A stretch of 64,000 nt of DNA from Streptomyces djakartensis (GCF_014651075.1 NZ_BMWE01000013.1:164373-228372); one strand, 5' to 3'. Numbered from the stretch's first letter, positions 7,994 through 17,019 are shown. Numbers and translations: made by a program. The notes: generated from the sequence alone by a model not told the origin.

Positions 7994-8683
7994 ATGTCTG
8001 AACGTGTTGTGGCCGCGTGTGACGGGGCTTCGAAGGGAAACCCCGGGCCCGCGGGCTGGGCCTGGGTCGTCGCCGACGCTTTTGAGAGCCCGGTGCGCTG
8101 GGAGGCCGGGCCGCTCGGCAAGGCCACCAACAACGTCGCGGAACTCACCGCGCTGGAGCGCCTGCTGGCCGCGACCGACCCCGGCGTGCCGCTCGAGATC
8201 CGGATGGACTCGCAGTACGCGATGAAGGCCGTGACGACCTGGCTGCCCGGCTGGAAGCGCAACGGCTGGAAGACCTCCGCCGGCAAGCCGGTCGCCAACC
8301 AGGACCTCGTCGTGCGTATCGACGAGCTGCTGGACGGCCGCTCGGTCGAGTTCCGCTACGTGCCCGCGCACCAGGTCGACGGCGACCGGCTCAACGACTT
8401 CGCCGACCGCGCCGCCAGCCAGGCCGCCACCGTCCAGGAGCCCGCGGGCAGCGAGCTCGGTTCGCCCGAACCGCCGCCCGCCCCGGACGCCCCGGTCAAG
8501 GCCCCGCGCTCCCGGTCGCGCGGCGGGACGGCGCGCACCGCGAAGAAGACCTCGTCGCGCACCATCAAGGCGAAGTTCCCCGGCCGCTGCCAGTGCGGCC
8601 GCTCCTACGCCGCGGGCGAGCCCATCGCCAAGAACGACGCGGGCTGGGGCCACCCGGAGTGCCGGACGGCGGCGACCGTCTGA
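7994..8683 (+). CDS. ribonuclease HI-family protein with C-terminal Cys-rich tail
   Basis: The N-terminal RNase H domain (about residues 1-145) should cleave RNA in RNA-DNA hybrids. Acidic residues are visible in ACDGASKGNPG, NNVAELTALE, RMDSQYAMK and NDFADRAA. A Pro/Ala/basic linker leads to a C-terminal module, FPGRCQCGRSY ... GWGHPEC, that looks like a small zinc-binding unit. The length is 229 aa; an upstream in-frame ATG at 7982 would add four residues. It converges on melC2 across a shared terminator. Confidence 0.86.
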   Translation: MSERVVAACDGASKGNPGPAGWAWVVADAFESPVRWEAGPLGKATNNVAELTALERLLAATDPGVPLEIRMDSQYAMKAVTTWLPGWKRNGWKTSAGKPVANQDLVVRIDELLDGRSVEFRYVPAHQVDGDRLNDFADRAASQAATVQEPAGSELGSPEPPPAPDAPVKAPRSRSRGGTARTAKKTSSRTIKAKFPGRCQCGRSYAAGEPIAKNDAGWGHPECRTAATV

Positions 8684-8708
8684 TCAGCCGGTCCGGAGCC
8701 GGTCAGAC
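8678..8708. terminator. convergent terminator between RNase H and melC2
   Basis: GTCTGA (8678-8683) pairs with TCAGAC (8703-8708), and an inner CCGG pairs with CCGG. The stem includes both stop codons, so it can serve both transcripts. Confidence 0.55.
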
Positions 8709-9524
8709 GTCGAACGTGTAGTGCGGCGTGTGGTCCAGCAGATCAGCCGGACTCGTGTCGTGCCACGGCCGCATCGTCTCGTGCAGGTCGATCACGTTCG
8801 GCGTGCCCGCGACCGGCAGATAACCGGAGCCCGGGTGCCGGCGCTGCCACTCGGCCCACAGCTTGTCCACGTACGCGTGGTGCAGCCAGAACACCGGGTC
8901 GTTGGGAGAGGCCCCGGTGGCCATGTGCCCGCCGACCCAGACGTGCACCCGGTTGTGCAGATTGACCCCCCGCCACCCTTCGAGGTGGTTGCGGAAGCCG
9001 TCCGAGGCACTGTTCCAGGGCGCCATGTCGTACGTCGGCATCGACAGCACCGACTCGACCTCGGCCGCCGTCGGCAGCGCGCGTCCCCCGGAACCGAGGG
9101 TGCGACGCAGGAACGTACGGCCGTCGACCCGTACGTTGATCGGCCAGTTGCCGCCGGCGGCGGCGAACGGCCCGTCCGGCACCCGGCCGTCACGCTCGCG
9201 ACCGGTTCCGCCGAGGAAGTCGGGCGCCCACAGCGAGGCGCGCGGCGAACGGTCCACGGTCCAGTCCCAGTACGGCAGGGCCACCGACGCGTCAACCGCC
9301 TGCAGCGCCCGCTCGAACTCCAGGAGGAATCTTCGGTGCCAGGGCAGGAAGGACGGTGAGCGGTGTCCCGTCCGCTCGCCGTCGTCGGTGTCGGAGACGA
9401 TGAACGCGTTGTGCGTCGTGACGAACTCGTCGTAACGGCCGCTGCGCTTCAGCTCGACGAGGGCGGTGACGAAACGCCGCTTCTCGTCGGCGGTGAGGGC
9501 GGACTGGTTCTTGCGGACGGTCAT
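8703..9524 (-). CDS. melC2: tyrosinase MelC2
   Basis: This type-3 copper monooxygenase is secreted with its partner and oxidises tyrosine to dopaquinone for melanin. At 273 aa it has the typical length of Streptomyces tyrosinases. The six copper ligands are in place: His38 (TTHNAF), His54 (RTGHRS) and His63 (LPWHRRF) for CuA; NLHNRVHVWVGGH and FWLHHAYVDKLW for CuB. It has no signal peptide, as expected for export by piggy-back on MelC1. The start at 9524 lies 32 bp after melC1. Confidence 0.96.
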   Translation of the reverse strand: MTVRKNQSALTADEKRRFVTALVELKRSGRYDEFVTTHNAFIVSDTDDGERTGHRSPSFLPWHRRFLLEFERALQAVDASVALPYWDWTVDRSPRASLWAPDFLGGTGRERDGRVPDGPFAAAGGNWPINVRVDGRTFLRRTLGSGGRALPTAAEVESVLSMPTYDMAPWNSASDGFRNHLEGWRGVNLHNRVHVWVGGHMATGASPNDPVFWLHHAYVDKLWAEWQRRHPGSGYLPVAGTPNVIDLHETMRPWHDTSPADLLDHTPHYTFDV

Positions 9525-9556
9525 GTGCGGGTGCTCCAGGTGCCTTTCGGGACGGG

Positions 9557-9925
9557 TCAGCCGGCGGCGGGGAAGGGCAGCAGGGGCGCGCCCTGCAGTT
9601 CGTCGACGGCTGCGCAGGCGGCGGCGCGTGGGGTGGCCACCGGGGCGTAGTGGCTGACGACACTGATCCAGGTGCCGTCGGCGTTGCGCATCACATGCAG
9701 CTCCACGCCGTCGACGAGGACCGTGTATCCGGCGCCGTGATGGTGGTGACCGGCCCCGGTCGTCGGCCGGCCCTGTATCCGGCGGCCCTTGTAGACCTCG
9801 TCGAAGGTGGCCGGCGAGCCGTGGTGCCCGGCGGCTGCGGCCGGGGTCATCCCCGGCAGTGTGCCCGCGGACGCGGCGAGGACGGCCGCGGCGCTGAGCG
9901 CACGGCGACGGCTGAGTTCCGGCAT
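9557..9925 (-). CDS. melC1: tyrosinase copper chaperone MelC1
   Basis: This 122-residue partner loads copper into MelC2 and carries it through the Tat pathway. It starts with a twin-arginine signal (LSRRRALSAAAVLAAS). The copper-handling region contains a His cluster (GAGHHHHGAGYTVLVDG), and the fold is the usual MelC1 family (FDEVYKGRRIQG). AGGAGA precedes the ATG. It is first in the melC operon; no clear promoter could be assigned upstream. Confidence 0.95.
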   Translation of the reverse strand: MPELSRRRALSAAAVLAASAGTLPGMTPAAAAGHHGSPATFDEVYKGRRIQGRPTTGAGHHHHGAGYTVLVDGVELHVMRNADGTWISVVSHYAPVATPRAAACAAVDELQGAPLLPFPAAG

Positions 9926-10246
9926 ACGGATCTCCTGGTTTCGTTCGGTGATGGCCCCGCATGCCTACCGCCACCTCCGGTACCGGGAGAAATCCCCGCG
10001 AGCCGGTTGGCCTTGTTCCGGGCAATTCGCCTCATGTGGTGCAAGGTTGAACCAGGATGATCTTGTCGTTCGTGGGCACCCGCGCGGGATCGGAAGGGGA
10101 AATTCCGCCCCGGAAGGGACGGTGTGCCGGTCTTTCTCCCCGCCCCGCCCGCCGCTCGTGGTGCGCGTCACGATGCGAAACTGGCGCGATCTCTCGCGGT
10201 GCGGGCACACCTCGCCCCGGGCGCCACGGATGACAGACTGGGGCTC
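9926..10246. other. 321-bp divergent intergenic region melC1 / aldo-keto reductase
   Basis: No gene is supported here. A CCGGTACCGG palindrome lies near 9979 and a GGAA/TTCC repeat near 10095-10110. The region must hold the divergent promoters, but I cannot assign hexamers with confidence. Confidence 0.4.
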
Positions 10247-11230
10247 ATGGACGAGCGCACATTCGACAGGTCGGGTCAGCACGCTTCCGTCGTCGGTCTC
10301 GGTACGTGGCAGCTGGGTGCCGACTGGGGCGACGTCGACGACAAGGACGCCCTCGCGGTACTGGAGACGGCGGCCGAGTCCGGAGTGACCTTCTTCGACA
10401 CCGCCGACGTGTACGGCGACGGCCGCAGCGAGCAGACCATCGCCGCGCTCCTCAGCGGCAGGCCGGACCTGCACGTCCTGGTGGCCACCAAGATGGGCCG
10501 CCGGGCCGACCAGATCCCCGGGAACTACGTGCTCGACAACTTCCGCGCCTGGAACGACCGTTCCCGGCGCAACCTCGGCGTGGACCGCGTCGACCTGGTG
10601 CAGCTGCACTGCCCGCCGACGCCCGTCTACTCCAGGGACGAGGTGTTCGACGCCCTCGACACCCTCGTCGAGGAGGAGCGCGTCGCCGCCTACGGCGTCA
10701 GCGTCGAGACCTGCGAGGAGGCACTGACCGCGATCGCCCGGCCGGGCGTGGCCAGCGTGCAGATCATCCTCAACCCGTTCCGCATGAAACCCCTGCGCGA
10801 GGTGCTCCCGGCCGCCCGCGAGGCGGGCGTCGGCATCATCGCCCGCGTCCCGCTGGCCTCCGGTCTGCTGTCGGGCAAGTACACGAGGGAGACGGTCTTC
10901 CCCGACAACGACCACCGCACCTACAACCGGCACGGCGAGTCCTTCGACGTCGGCGAGACCTTCTCCGGCGTCGACTACGTCACCGGCGTCGAGGCGGCCG
11001 CCGAGTTCGCCGCGCTCGCCCCCGAGGGGTACACCCCGGCCCAGCTCGCGCTGCGCTGGATCATCCAGCAGCCCGGTGTGACCACCGTGATCCCCGGCGC
11101 CCGCTCACCCGAGCAGGCGCGCGCCAACGCGGCCGCCGCCCGGCTGCCGGAGCTGTCCGACGAGACGATGGCGGCGATCCGCGACCTCTACGACCGGCGG
11201 ATCAAGGATCAGGTGGAATCGCGCTGGTAG
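10247..11230 (+). CDS. aldo/keto reductase
   Basis: This 327-residue TIM-barrel NADPH-dependent oxidoreductase shows GLGTWQLGADWG at the start and the catalytic set Asp (FFDTADVYG), Tyr (DVYGDG), Lys (VATKMG) and His (VQLHCPP). The cofactor end is TVIPGARSPEQARANA. The substrate is not predictable. The ATG at 10247 is chosen because homology begins there, although the frame is open further upstream. Confidence 0.88.
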   Translation: MDERTFDRSGQHASVVGLGTWQLGADWGDVDDKDALAVLETAAESGVTFFDTADVYGDGRSEQTIAALLSGRPDLHVLVATKMGRRADQIPGNYVLDNFRAWNDRSRRNLGVDRVDLVQLHCPPTPVYSRDEVFDALDTLVEEERVAAYGVSVETCEEALTAIARPGVASVQIILNPFRMKPLREVLPAAREAGVGIIARVPLASGLLSGKYTRETVFPDNDHRTYNRHGESFDVGETFSGVDYVTGVEAAAEFAALAPEGYTPAQLALRWIIQQPGVTTVIPGARSPEQARANAAAARLPELSDETMAAIRDLYDRRIKDQVESRW

Positions 11231-11245
11231 AGCGCCTGGCTCCGC

Positions 11246-11593
11246 TCACGGCACCAGGAGCAGCTGCCTCTCCTGCTCCTGGTCGCCGGACGCGGCACCG
11301 TCGTCGCGGGCGGTGAAGGCCCGGGCGAGCGTGTCGCTCGCCCGCCGCACGGCCTCGGGGGAGCCCTGCACGGTGACGGTGACCGGCGCCGACAGGCGCT
11401 CGGTTCCCCTCTCGGTGCTTCCGGCGGGACCGGCGTCCGTGCCCCCGTCGAAGGTCGCCATGTGCACCGTCGCGTTCTCGTCGGCGGGAAGCTCGTCCGG
11501 CGCCCCGAACGTGCCTTCCAGGGCCCGCACGACCGCGCGGGCGTCGTCGGCGCCCCCGCCGCTGAGCGTCACGGTGAGCTGCGTACCGGACAT
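11246..11593 (-). CDS. hypothetical protein
   Basis: This is a 115-residue acidic protein I do not recognise. It has two similar-looking halves, each with a beta strand (LTVTLSGGGADDARAVVRAL and VTVTVQGSPEAVRRASDTLA), which suggests a small alpha/beta duplicated fold. No signal peptide or metal motif is seen. A strong AGGAGGT precedes the ATG. It converges on the aldo/keto reductase. Confidence 0.7.
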   Translation of the reverse strand: MSGTQLTVTLSGGGADDARAVVRALEGTFGAPDELPADENATVHMATFDGGTDAGPAGSTERGTERLSAPVTVTVQGSPEAVRRASDTLARAFTARDDGAASGDQEQERQLLLVP

Positions 11594-11741
11594 GCGTCCA
11601 CGACCTCCTAGAGCTGTGCGTCAGGTCGCCGTCCGTGTAACCGTCCGCTGATCGCTCAAACCGCCGCGTGGCCGGGACGGCAGTGGCTTTCGGGGAACAC
11701 GCGTGAGGGAAGCACTTCGGCTCACACACCGGGGAGGAACA

Positions 11742-12239
11742 GTGGCGGACGCGGCAGAGGGCGGGCCCAGGCGCCGGGGGCGCAACGAGACCGAGGAGGA
11801 GAGAGCGGACCGGATGTGGCAGGAGCTCATCCAGGAGGTCCGCGTGGCCCAGATGGGCGTGCAGATCCTGTTCGGTTTCCTGCTCACCGTGGTGTTCACC
11901 GAGAAGTACGACGACCTGACCGGCACGGACCAGACGATCTACATGGTCACGGTCGTCCTCGGCGCGTGCGCGACCGGGGCCCTCATCGGACCGGTGTCCC
12001 TGCACCGCCTCGTCTCCGGGCGGCGCATCAAACCCCAAGCGGTGCGGCTCGCCTCCCGGCTGACCCTGCTCGGCCTCGTGCTGCTGCTCGCGACGACGAC
12101 CGCCTCACTGCTGCTGATCCTGCGCGTGGCCACGCACGACGGCTTCGTGCCCTACCTGGTCGCCGGCGTGGTCTGCTGGTACCTGCTGTGCTGGTTCGTC
12201 CTGCCGATATGGGCCCGATACCGTCACACGTCGGAGTGA
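11742..12239 (+). CDS. DUF6328 four-helix membrane protein
   Basis: This 165-residue membrane protein starts with a charged segment (RRRGRNETEEERADRMWQEL). Four hydrophobic segments follow: GVQILFGFLLTVVF, MVTVVLGACATGALIGPV, LTLLGLVLLLATTTASLLLI and LVAGVVCWYLLCWFVLPIW. This layout is typical of the actinobacterial DUF6328 family, of unknown function. The GTG at 11742 is chosen because GGGGAGGAAC lies just upstream; a GTG at 11703 would add 13 residues. Confidence 0.82.
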   Translation: MADAAEGGPRRRGRNETEEERADRMWQELIQEVRVAQMGVQILFGFLLTVVFTEKYDDLTGTDQTIYMVTVVLGACATGALIGPVSLHRLVSGRRIKPQAVRLASRLTLLGLVLLLATTTASLLLILRVATHDGFVPYLVAGVVCWYLLCWFVLPIWARYRHTSE

Positions 12240-12308
12240 CGGGCGGTCCTCACCGGCACGGCCGGGGCGAGCCCTGCGCACCAGTGCGGCTCCTCGGCTC
12301 GCCCCCGC

Positions 12309-12743
12309 TCAGCCCCCGGCGATGACGTCCGCGAGGAAGTCGTCCACGTGGACCTCCTCGCGGCCCGGCGGGACCAGCTCGTGGGTCTCCCGGAGGAACG
12401 CCGCCAACGCCGGGGCCCAGGCGAACACCACCGCGTGATGACGGCCGCCGTCGGGCCGGGCGTCACCGAGGAACTCCATGCGCAGTTCCCGCCACACCCC
12501 CCGTGACTCGGGACGCATCCGCACGTCCCCCACCCCGACGGGACGCCGCAGCGCGTCACCGAGCATCTCCCGGTCGAGCTGCCACCGGGCGAGGACGCGG
12601 CCGTCGTGGCTGAAGACGACCGTGACGGCGAACGGGTCCGTGGTGTCGTAGCTCAGGTGGGCGAGCACGGAGAAGCGGTCCGTGCGGTCCGTGCCACCCG
12701 TCTGCAGCTGCACCACCAGGGTCTTGTGGACGAACGAGTTCAC
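12309..12743 (-). CDS. SsgA-like sporulation/cell division protein (ssgC-like)
   Basis: This 144-residue protein belongs to the SsgA-like (SALP) family, found only in sporulating actinomycetes, which controls septum placement and spore wall synthesis. Family segments are visible: LSYDTTDPFAVTVVF, WQLDREMLGDAL and FLRETHELVPPG. Remembered synteny points to the SsgC member (SCO7289), but this was not checked by alignment. The GTG start at 12743 has GGAGG upstream. A SigB-type promoter lies just ahead. Confidence 0.85.
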   Translation of the reverse strand: MNSFVHKTLVVQLQTGGTDRTDRFSVLAHLSYDTTDPFAVTVVFSHDGRVLARWQLDREMLGDALRRPVGVGDVRMRPESRGVWRELRMEFLGDARPDGGRHHAVVFAWAPALAAFLRETHELVPPGREEVHVDDFLADVIAGG

Positions 12744-12782
12744 GAGAGGGGCCTCCGGAAGGAACCGACGTAGAGCCCTCTA

Positions 12783-12806
12783 GTACCCCCGATCTCCGCG
12801 AAATGC
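12783..12806 (-). promoter_or_regulatory. SigB-type promoter for the ssg gene
   Basis: On the minus strand, GCAT (12806-12803), a 14-nt spacer and GGGTAC (12788-12783) match GNNT-N14-16-GGGTAC. It uses the same GCAT as the promoter at 1336-1360. It sits in the 63-bp gap before the ssg gene, with transcription predicted near 12776. Confidence 0.55.
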
Positions 12807-13847
12807 TCAGCCCTCCGGGTGATTCCCGCGGACCCCGCGCAGCGACTCGATGCAGACGGCCACGGCCCGCTGGAGATCTTCCAGACGCTCGACCATGTCG
12901 TCCTCGTAGAACTCCCCGGCGTCGTCGAAGGTCAGTTCCTCGAACACCTTCGTCGCCTTCTGGAGGCTGCTGTAGAACTTCGTGCGCCGCTCCCGCACCC
13001 GCAGGCCGGGGTCGGTCTCCACGGCCTCGACGACGAGGGACTTCATGGTGTCGTAGGCCTCGGCGGCCCACTCCCCGGAGTCCTCGCCGTCGTCCAGCTC
13101 GTCGATGAGCGACAGGTGCCGCTCGGCCTCCTGGCGGAGGTCGGCCGGTGCCTCGACGGTCTGCCCGGCGGGCGTCTTGATCTGCCCCGACTCGGCGATC
13201 TGGCGCACGTACCCGATCCGGTCGGCCACCCGGCTCTCACCGGCGACGGCCTTCTTCAGCTCGTCGGTGCGCACCACGTCACGGGCCAGCTCGGCCTGGA
13301 GGTCCGGATCCTCCCGGACCCGGTCCAGCAGGGCCTGGCGGGCGGCACGGGCGGTGGAGGGGTCGGCGAGGATCGCGGCGCGCAGGGCGGTGGGGTTCTC
13401 CGCCACCTCCAGCGCCTTGGTGGGCCGGATGCCCTCCGCCTCGGCGGCCTCGGTGATGGCGGTGCCGCGTTCGGATGTGGCGCTGTTGCGGGAGACGTAG
13501 TAGCTGAGCCATACGTCGCCGTCCGGCAGCTCCACCTCCTGGCCCGGCGTCAGGGCCTCGAACTGCGGGACCAGACCGTCGTCGGCCGCCCGGTCCCACG
13601 CCTTGTAGTAGCGCATGACACGCTCCGGGGAACACCCGGCGAGCTCCGCGAACTCCTTCGCGGACACCTTCGGAGTCTCGTCCGCGCCCTGCCCGCCCGG
13701 CCGCACGCTGCGCGCCACCTTCAGCCCGAACGCCCACCCTCCGGTCCGGGCGTACACCCCGAACTCCCGCGCGTCCCGCGCGATCAGGTCGCAGGCGGGC
13801 GCGCCGGTCGCGGGGGACGTCTCGGGCGGAGTGAGGGCAACGGTCAC
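12807..13847 (-). CDS. hypothetical protein with HTH-like segment
   Basis: This 346-residue acidic soluble protein is not recognised. After an N-terminal Ala/Pro leader, residues about 60-80 (VSAKEFAELAGCSPERVMRYY) look like a DNA-binding helix-turn-helix of the ParB/KorB kind, followed by WLSYYVSRNSATSERGTAI. The rest is mostly helical and rich in Asp, Glu and Arg. A DNA-associated role is a guess. The GTG start at 13847 is preceded by AGGAGAG. It stands alone, divergent from the damaged zinc-ribbon gene. Confidence 0.72.
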   Translation of the reverse strand: MTVALTPPETSPATGAPACDLIARDAREFGVYARTGGWAFGLKVARSVRPGGQGADETPKVSAKEFAELAGCSPERVMRYYKAWDRAADDGLVPQFEALTPGQEVELPDGDVWLSYYVSRNSATSERGTAITEAAEAEGIRPTKALEVAENPTALRAAILADPSTARAARQALLDRVREDPDLQAELARDVVRTDELKKAVAGESRVADRIGYVRQIAESGQIKTPAGQTVEAPADLRQEAERHLSLIDELDDGEDSGEWAAEAYDTMKSLVVEAVETDPGLRVRERRTKFYSSLQKATKVFEELTFDDAGEFYEDDMVERLEDLQRAVAVCIESLRGVRGNHPEG

Positions 13848-13988
13848 GGACGACTCTCCTGAGAGGGTGCGGACGGGGCGGCACGACGTGCGGACGGAAG
13901 ACTACCGGCACCCGCTGACCTCGCCGTTCACCGCCCATGGTGCCCCTGGCCGTACATCGTTTCCCGCACCGTTGACGGATGTGCGACG

Positions 13989-14644
13989 ATGCGCGGCGTG
14001 GTGCGACCCGAGGTCGGTGCGCCGCTGCGTCGCTGCGCCCGGTGCGGCGGATACGAGTACGGCGGCGCCCCCGCGTGTACCGCCTGCCGTGAGCTGGTGG
14101 ACGCCATCGTCGAGGGGGAGTGGGCCGCCTTCCTGCGGCACTTCGACGCCGTCGGCGGCGAGGAGCGGACCTTGGCCGAGATGGTCGCGGCCGAGCCCGA
14201 GCGGCACGACTGGCGGGTGGTGGACGCCGCCCTCGACCGGCCGGCTGCCCGTCCTGCGACCTGGCGCACGGTTTCCGCTACGCCGCGATCGAGACGGACC
14301 GGCCGGGCGTCCCGCCGGGCAACGAACACGCGATCCGGGTCGGCGTCTCGGTGGTGCGCAGACCGCAGGTCACCTCCGAGGGCGAGGTGCTCGTGCGGCG
14401 CCTGGTGCTGCCCCTGCTGCTGGCGGGGATCCTGCCCACCACCGAGGAGGCGCAGCGGATCAGCTCACTCGTGAAGGAGAGCCCCCCGCAGCGGAGGGCT
14501 CAACTGGCCGAACAGGCTGTCGAGACGCTGGCGGCGGACCTCAGCCGAACGCGTCGCGCAGAGCCGGCAGCAAGGTCTTCTCCGCCCAGTCCAGATACGC
14601 CGGCTGCGACTCGCCACCGATCTGGACCAGGGCGACCTCGGTGA
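13989..14644 (+). pseudogene. frameshifted zinc-ribbon protein
   Basis: Two open frames join into one coherent protein only if a frameshift is allowed at about 14225-14245. The first part (from ATG 13989) has a four-Cys ribbon (CARCGGYEYGGAPACTAC), then RTLAEMVAAEPERHDWRVVDAA. The second part continues one base back with CPSCDLAHGFRYAAIETDRP. The shift equals loss of one base. The second frame runs 104 bp into the convergent LLM gene, so its true end is uncertain. The cause may be a real mutation or an assembly error. Confidence 0.62.
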
Positions 14645-15512
14645 AACCGGCCTCGGCGTACGGGCGGACGGCCTCGACGAACGCCTCCGGGTCGTCACCG
14701 CACGGAATGGCCTCGGCCACGTCGTCCGGCGTGACGAACTGCGTCGCCGCCTCGAAGGAATCCGGGTGCGGCAGCTCCGAGTTGACCTTCCAGCCGCTGC
14801 CGAACCAGCGGAACTGGGAGTGGGCGCGCTTGACGGCCGTGTCCCGGTCCGGGTCGTAGCACACCGGCAGCTGGCCCACCCGGGGCTTGCCCTCGCCGCC
14901 GTGCCGGTCGAACGCCTCCAGCAGCCCCGCCTTGGGCTCGGTGGCGATCACCAGATCGCCGAGCCGGCCGGCGAGTTCGCACGACCGCTCCCCGGAGACG
15001 GCGACACCGATGGGCGGCGCCTCGTCCGGCAGATCCCACAAACGGGCCGACTCCACGTCGAAGTGGGTGCCGTGGTGATTGACGTGTCCGCCCTTGAAGA
15101 GGGCACGGATGATCTCCACGGCCTCCTCGAACATCTCGTGCCGTACGTCGACGGAGGGCCAGCCGCCGCCCACCACGTGCTCGTTGAGGTTCTCGCCGGA
15201 GCCGAGACCCAGCCGGAACCGGCCCTCCGACAGCAGCTGCAGCGTCGCCGCCTTCTGCGCCACGACGGCGGGGTGGTAGCGGAACGTCGGGCACGTCACG
15301 TACGTCATCAGCGGGATACGTGACGTGGCCTGGGCGGCCGCACCGAGCACGGCCCACGCGTAGGGCGAGTGACCCTGCGAACGCAGCCACGGGAAGTAGT
15401 GGTCGGAGGTCACCGAGAAGTCGAAGCCCGCCTCCTCGGCCCGCACCACGTGGCCGACGAGGTCACGCGGACCGGCCTGTTCGGTCATCATCGTGTATCC
15501 GATCGGCACCAT
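14541..15512 (-). CDS. LLM-class F420-dependent oxidoreductase
   Basis: This 323-residue luciferase-like TIM-barrel flavin/F420 oxidoreductase is closest in look to the F420-dependent glucose-6-phosphate dehydrogenase-related group. It begins VPIGYTMMTEQAGPRDLVGH and contains SVTSDHYFPW, FRLGLGSGENLNEHVVGGGW and PPIGVAVSGERSCELAGRLG. The substrate is not predictable. The start at 15512 has AGGGGA upstream. It is divergent from the serine hydrolase at 15586. Confidence 0.86.
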   Translation of the reverse strand: MVPIGYTMMTEQAGPRDLVGHVVRAEEAGFDFSVTSDHYFPWLRSQGHSPYAWAVLGAAAQATSRIPLMTYVTCPTFRYHPAVVAQKAATLQLLSEGRFRLGLGSGENLNEHVVGGGWPSVDVRHEMFEEAVEIIRALFKGGHVNHHGTHFDVESARLWDLPDEAPPIGVAVSGERSCELAGRLGDLVIATEPKAGLLEAFDRHGGEGKPRVGQLPVCYDPDRDTAVKRAHSQFRWFGSGWKVNSELPHPDSFEAATQFVTPDDVAEAIPCGDDPEAFVEAVRPYAEAGFTEVALVQIGGESQPAYLDWAEKTLLPALRDAFG

Positions 15513-15585
15513 GGTCGCCGGGTCCCCTGGCAGCGGGCGCGGAAACGGCTCGATCAAGGTCCGCCGACGGGTACAGGATGGGCTC

Positions 15586-17019
15586 ATGAGTGCCTTCGCC
15601 CTGCCGTCCTCCGGCCCCGCCGCCCAGGGTGTCGACGCCTCGGGCGTCCACGCCTTCCTCGACGCCCTCGAAGCGGCCCCGGAGATCGAGCCGCACAGCC
15701 TGATGATCCTGCGGCACGGACACCTGGTCGCCTCCGGCTGGTGGGCGCCGTACACGCCCGACCGCCCCCACCTGCTGTACTCGCTCAGCAAGAGCTTCAC
15801 CGGTACCGCGGCCGCCCTTGCCGAGGCCGAGGGGCTGCTGGACTTCGCCGCGCCGGTGATCTCGTACTTCCCGGAGTTCGAGGCCGACATCACCGATCCG
15901 CGCAGCCGGGCCATGCTCGTACGGCACGTGGCGTCCATGTCGAGCGGCCACGAGCGGGAGACCGTCGACGAGGCCTACGGGACGGACCCGGCGGAGCCCG
16001 TCCGCGGGTTCCTGCTGACCCCGCCCGACCGTGACCCGGGCACGGTCTTCGCCTACAACCAGCCCACCACGTACACCCTGGGCGCGATCGTGCAGCGGGT
16101 GACCGGACAGCCGCTCAGCGCGTACCTGCGGCCCCGCCTGCTGGACCCGCTGGGCATCGGCGAGGTGTTCTGGCTGCGGGACCGCACCGGGCGCGAGATC
16201 GGCTTCAGCGGGCTGCACGCCACCACCGACGCCGTCGCGCGGCTCGGCCGGCTGTATCTCGACGACGGCGTGTGGGACGGCCGGCGGCTGCTGCCGGAAG
16301 GGTGGCCGGCCCGCGCCTCACAGCCGCACATCGCGACCGCAGGAGCCATGGGGGAGGTGGACCGGCAGGACTGGGACCGGGGCTACGGGTACCAGTTCTG
16401 GACGTCCCGGCACGGTTACCGGGGCGACGGCGCCTACGGCCAGTTCTGCCTGGTGCTGCCCGAGCACGACGCGGTGATCGCCGCGACCGCGGCCACCGAA
16501 CGGATGCAGGACTTCCTGAACCTCGTGTGGAGGCATCTGCTGCCCGCCTTCGGCCCCGGTCCGCTGCCCGGCCGTGCAGCCGACGCGAGTCTGGCGGAGC
16601 GGCTCGCCGGCCTGACGCTGCCCGCCGCCGCGGGCGGCCCCGCACCCGCGGAACGCGGCGAGGACTGGGATGCCGCGCAGTTCACGGCCGTCGGCGACGG
16701 GCCGGTCCGGGCGGCCGGTCTCGCCCGGGACACGGACGGCTGGACGCTGACGCTCACCGGGGCGGGGGACGGGGACGAGCTCGGCCTGCGGATCGGAGCG
16801 GGGGGCTGGACGGTGGCTGAGGAACCCCTCCCCACGGCGGTGAGCGGCGGCTGGACCGACGCCGGCACGCTGGCCCTGGACGTGGTGTTCCTGGAGACCC
16901 CGCACCGCCTGGCGCTGAGCTGCTCCCTCGCCGACCGGACCGTCACCGCGCACTGGCGCACCCAGCCGCTGCACGGCGGCCGCCTCACCTCCCAGCGCGC
17001 CCCGCGCGGCTCAGTGTGA
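15586..17019 (+). CDS. serine hydrolase, beta-lactamase/DD-peptidase fold
   Basis: This 477-residue class C beta-lactamase-family hydrolase shows the SxxK nucleophile as SLSK in LLYSLSKSFTGTA. The usual YxN appears as YNQ in FAYNQPTTYTLGAI. It has no signal peptide, so it acts in the cytosol, more like esterases of this fold than resistance enzymes. The last 150 residues form an extra beta-rich region. A GGGTAC occurs 12 bp before the ATG. The last 9 bp overlap the end of the opposing kinase gene. Confidence 0.85.
   Translation: MSAFALPSSGPAAQGVDASGVHAFLDALEAAPEIEPHSLMILRHGHLVASGWWAPYTPDRPHLLYSLSKSFTGTAAALAEAEGLLDFAAPVISYFPEFEADITDPRSRAMLVRHVASMSSGHERETVDEAYGTDPAEPVRGFLLTPPDRDPGTVFAYNQPTTYTLGAIVQRVTGQPLSAYLRPRLLDPLGIGEVFWLRDRTGREIGFSGLHATTDAVARLGRLYLDDGVWDGRRLLPEGWPARASQPHIATAGAMGEVDRQDWDRGYGYQFWTSRHGYRGDGAYGQFCLVLPEHDAVIAATAATERMQDFLNLVWRHLLPAFGPGPLPGRAADASLAERLAGLTLPAAAGGPAPAERGEDWDAAQFTAVGDGPVRAAGLARDTDGWTLTLTGAGDGDELGLRIGAGGWTVAEEPLPTAVSGGWTDAGTLALDVVFLETPHRLALSCSLADRTVTAHWRTQPLHGGRLTSQRAPRGSV

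Noticed and set aside
15569..15574. GGGTAC just before the serine hydrolase start as a SigB-type promoter
   Set aside because: No GNNT lies at 14-16 bp, and the site is only 12 bp from the ATG.
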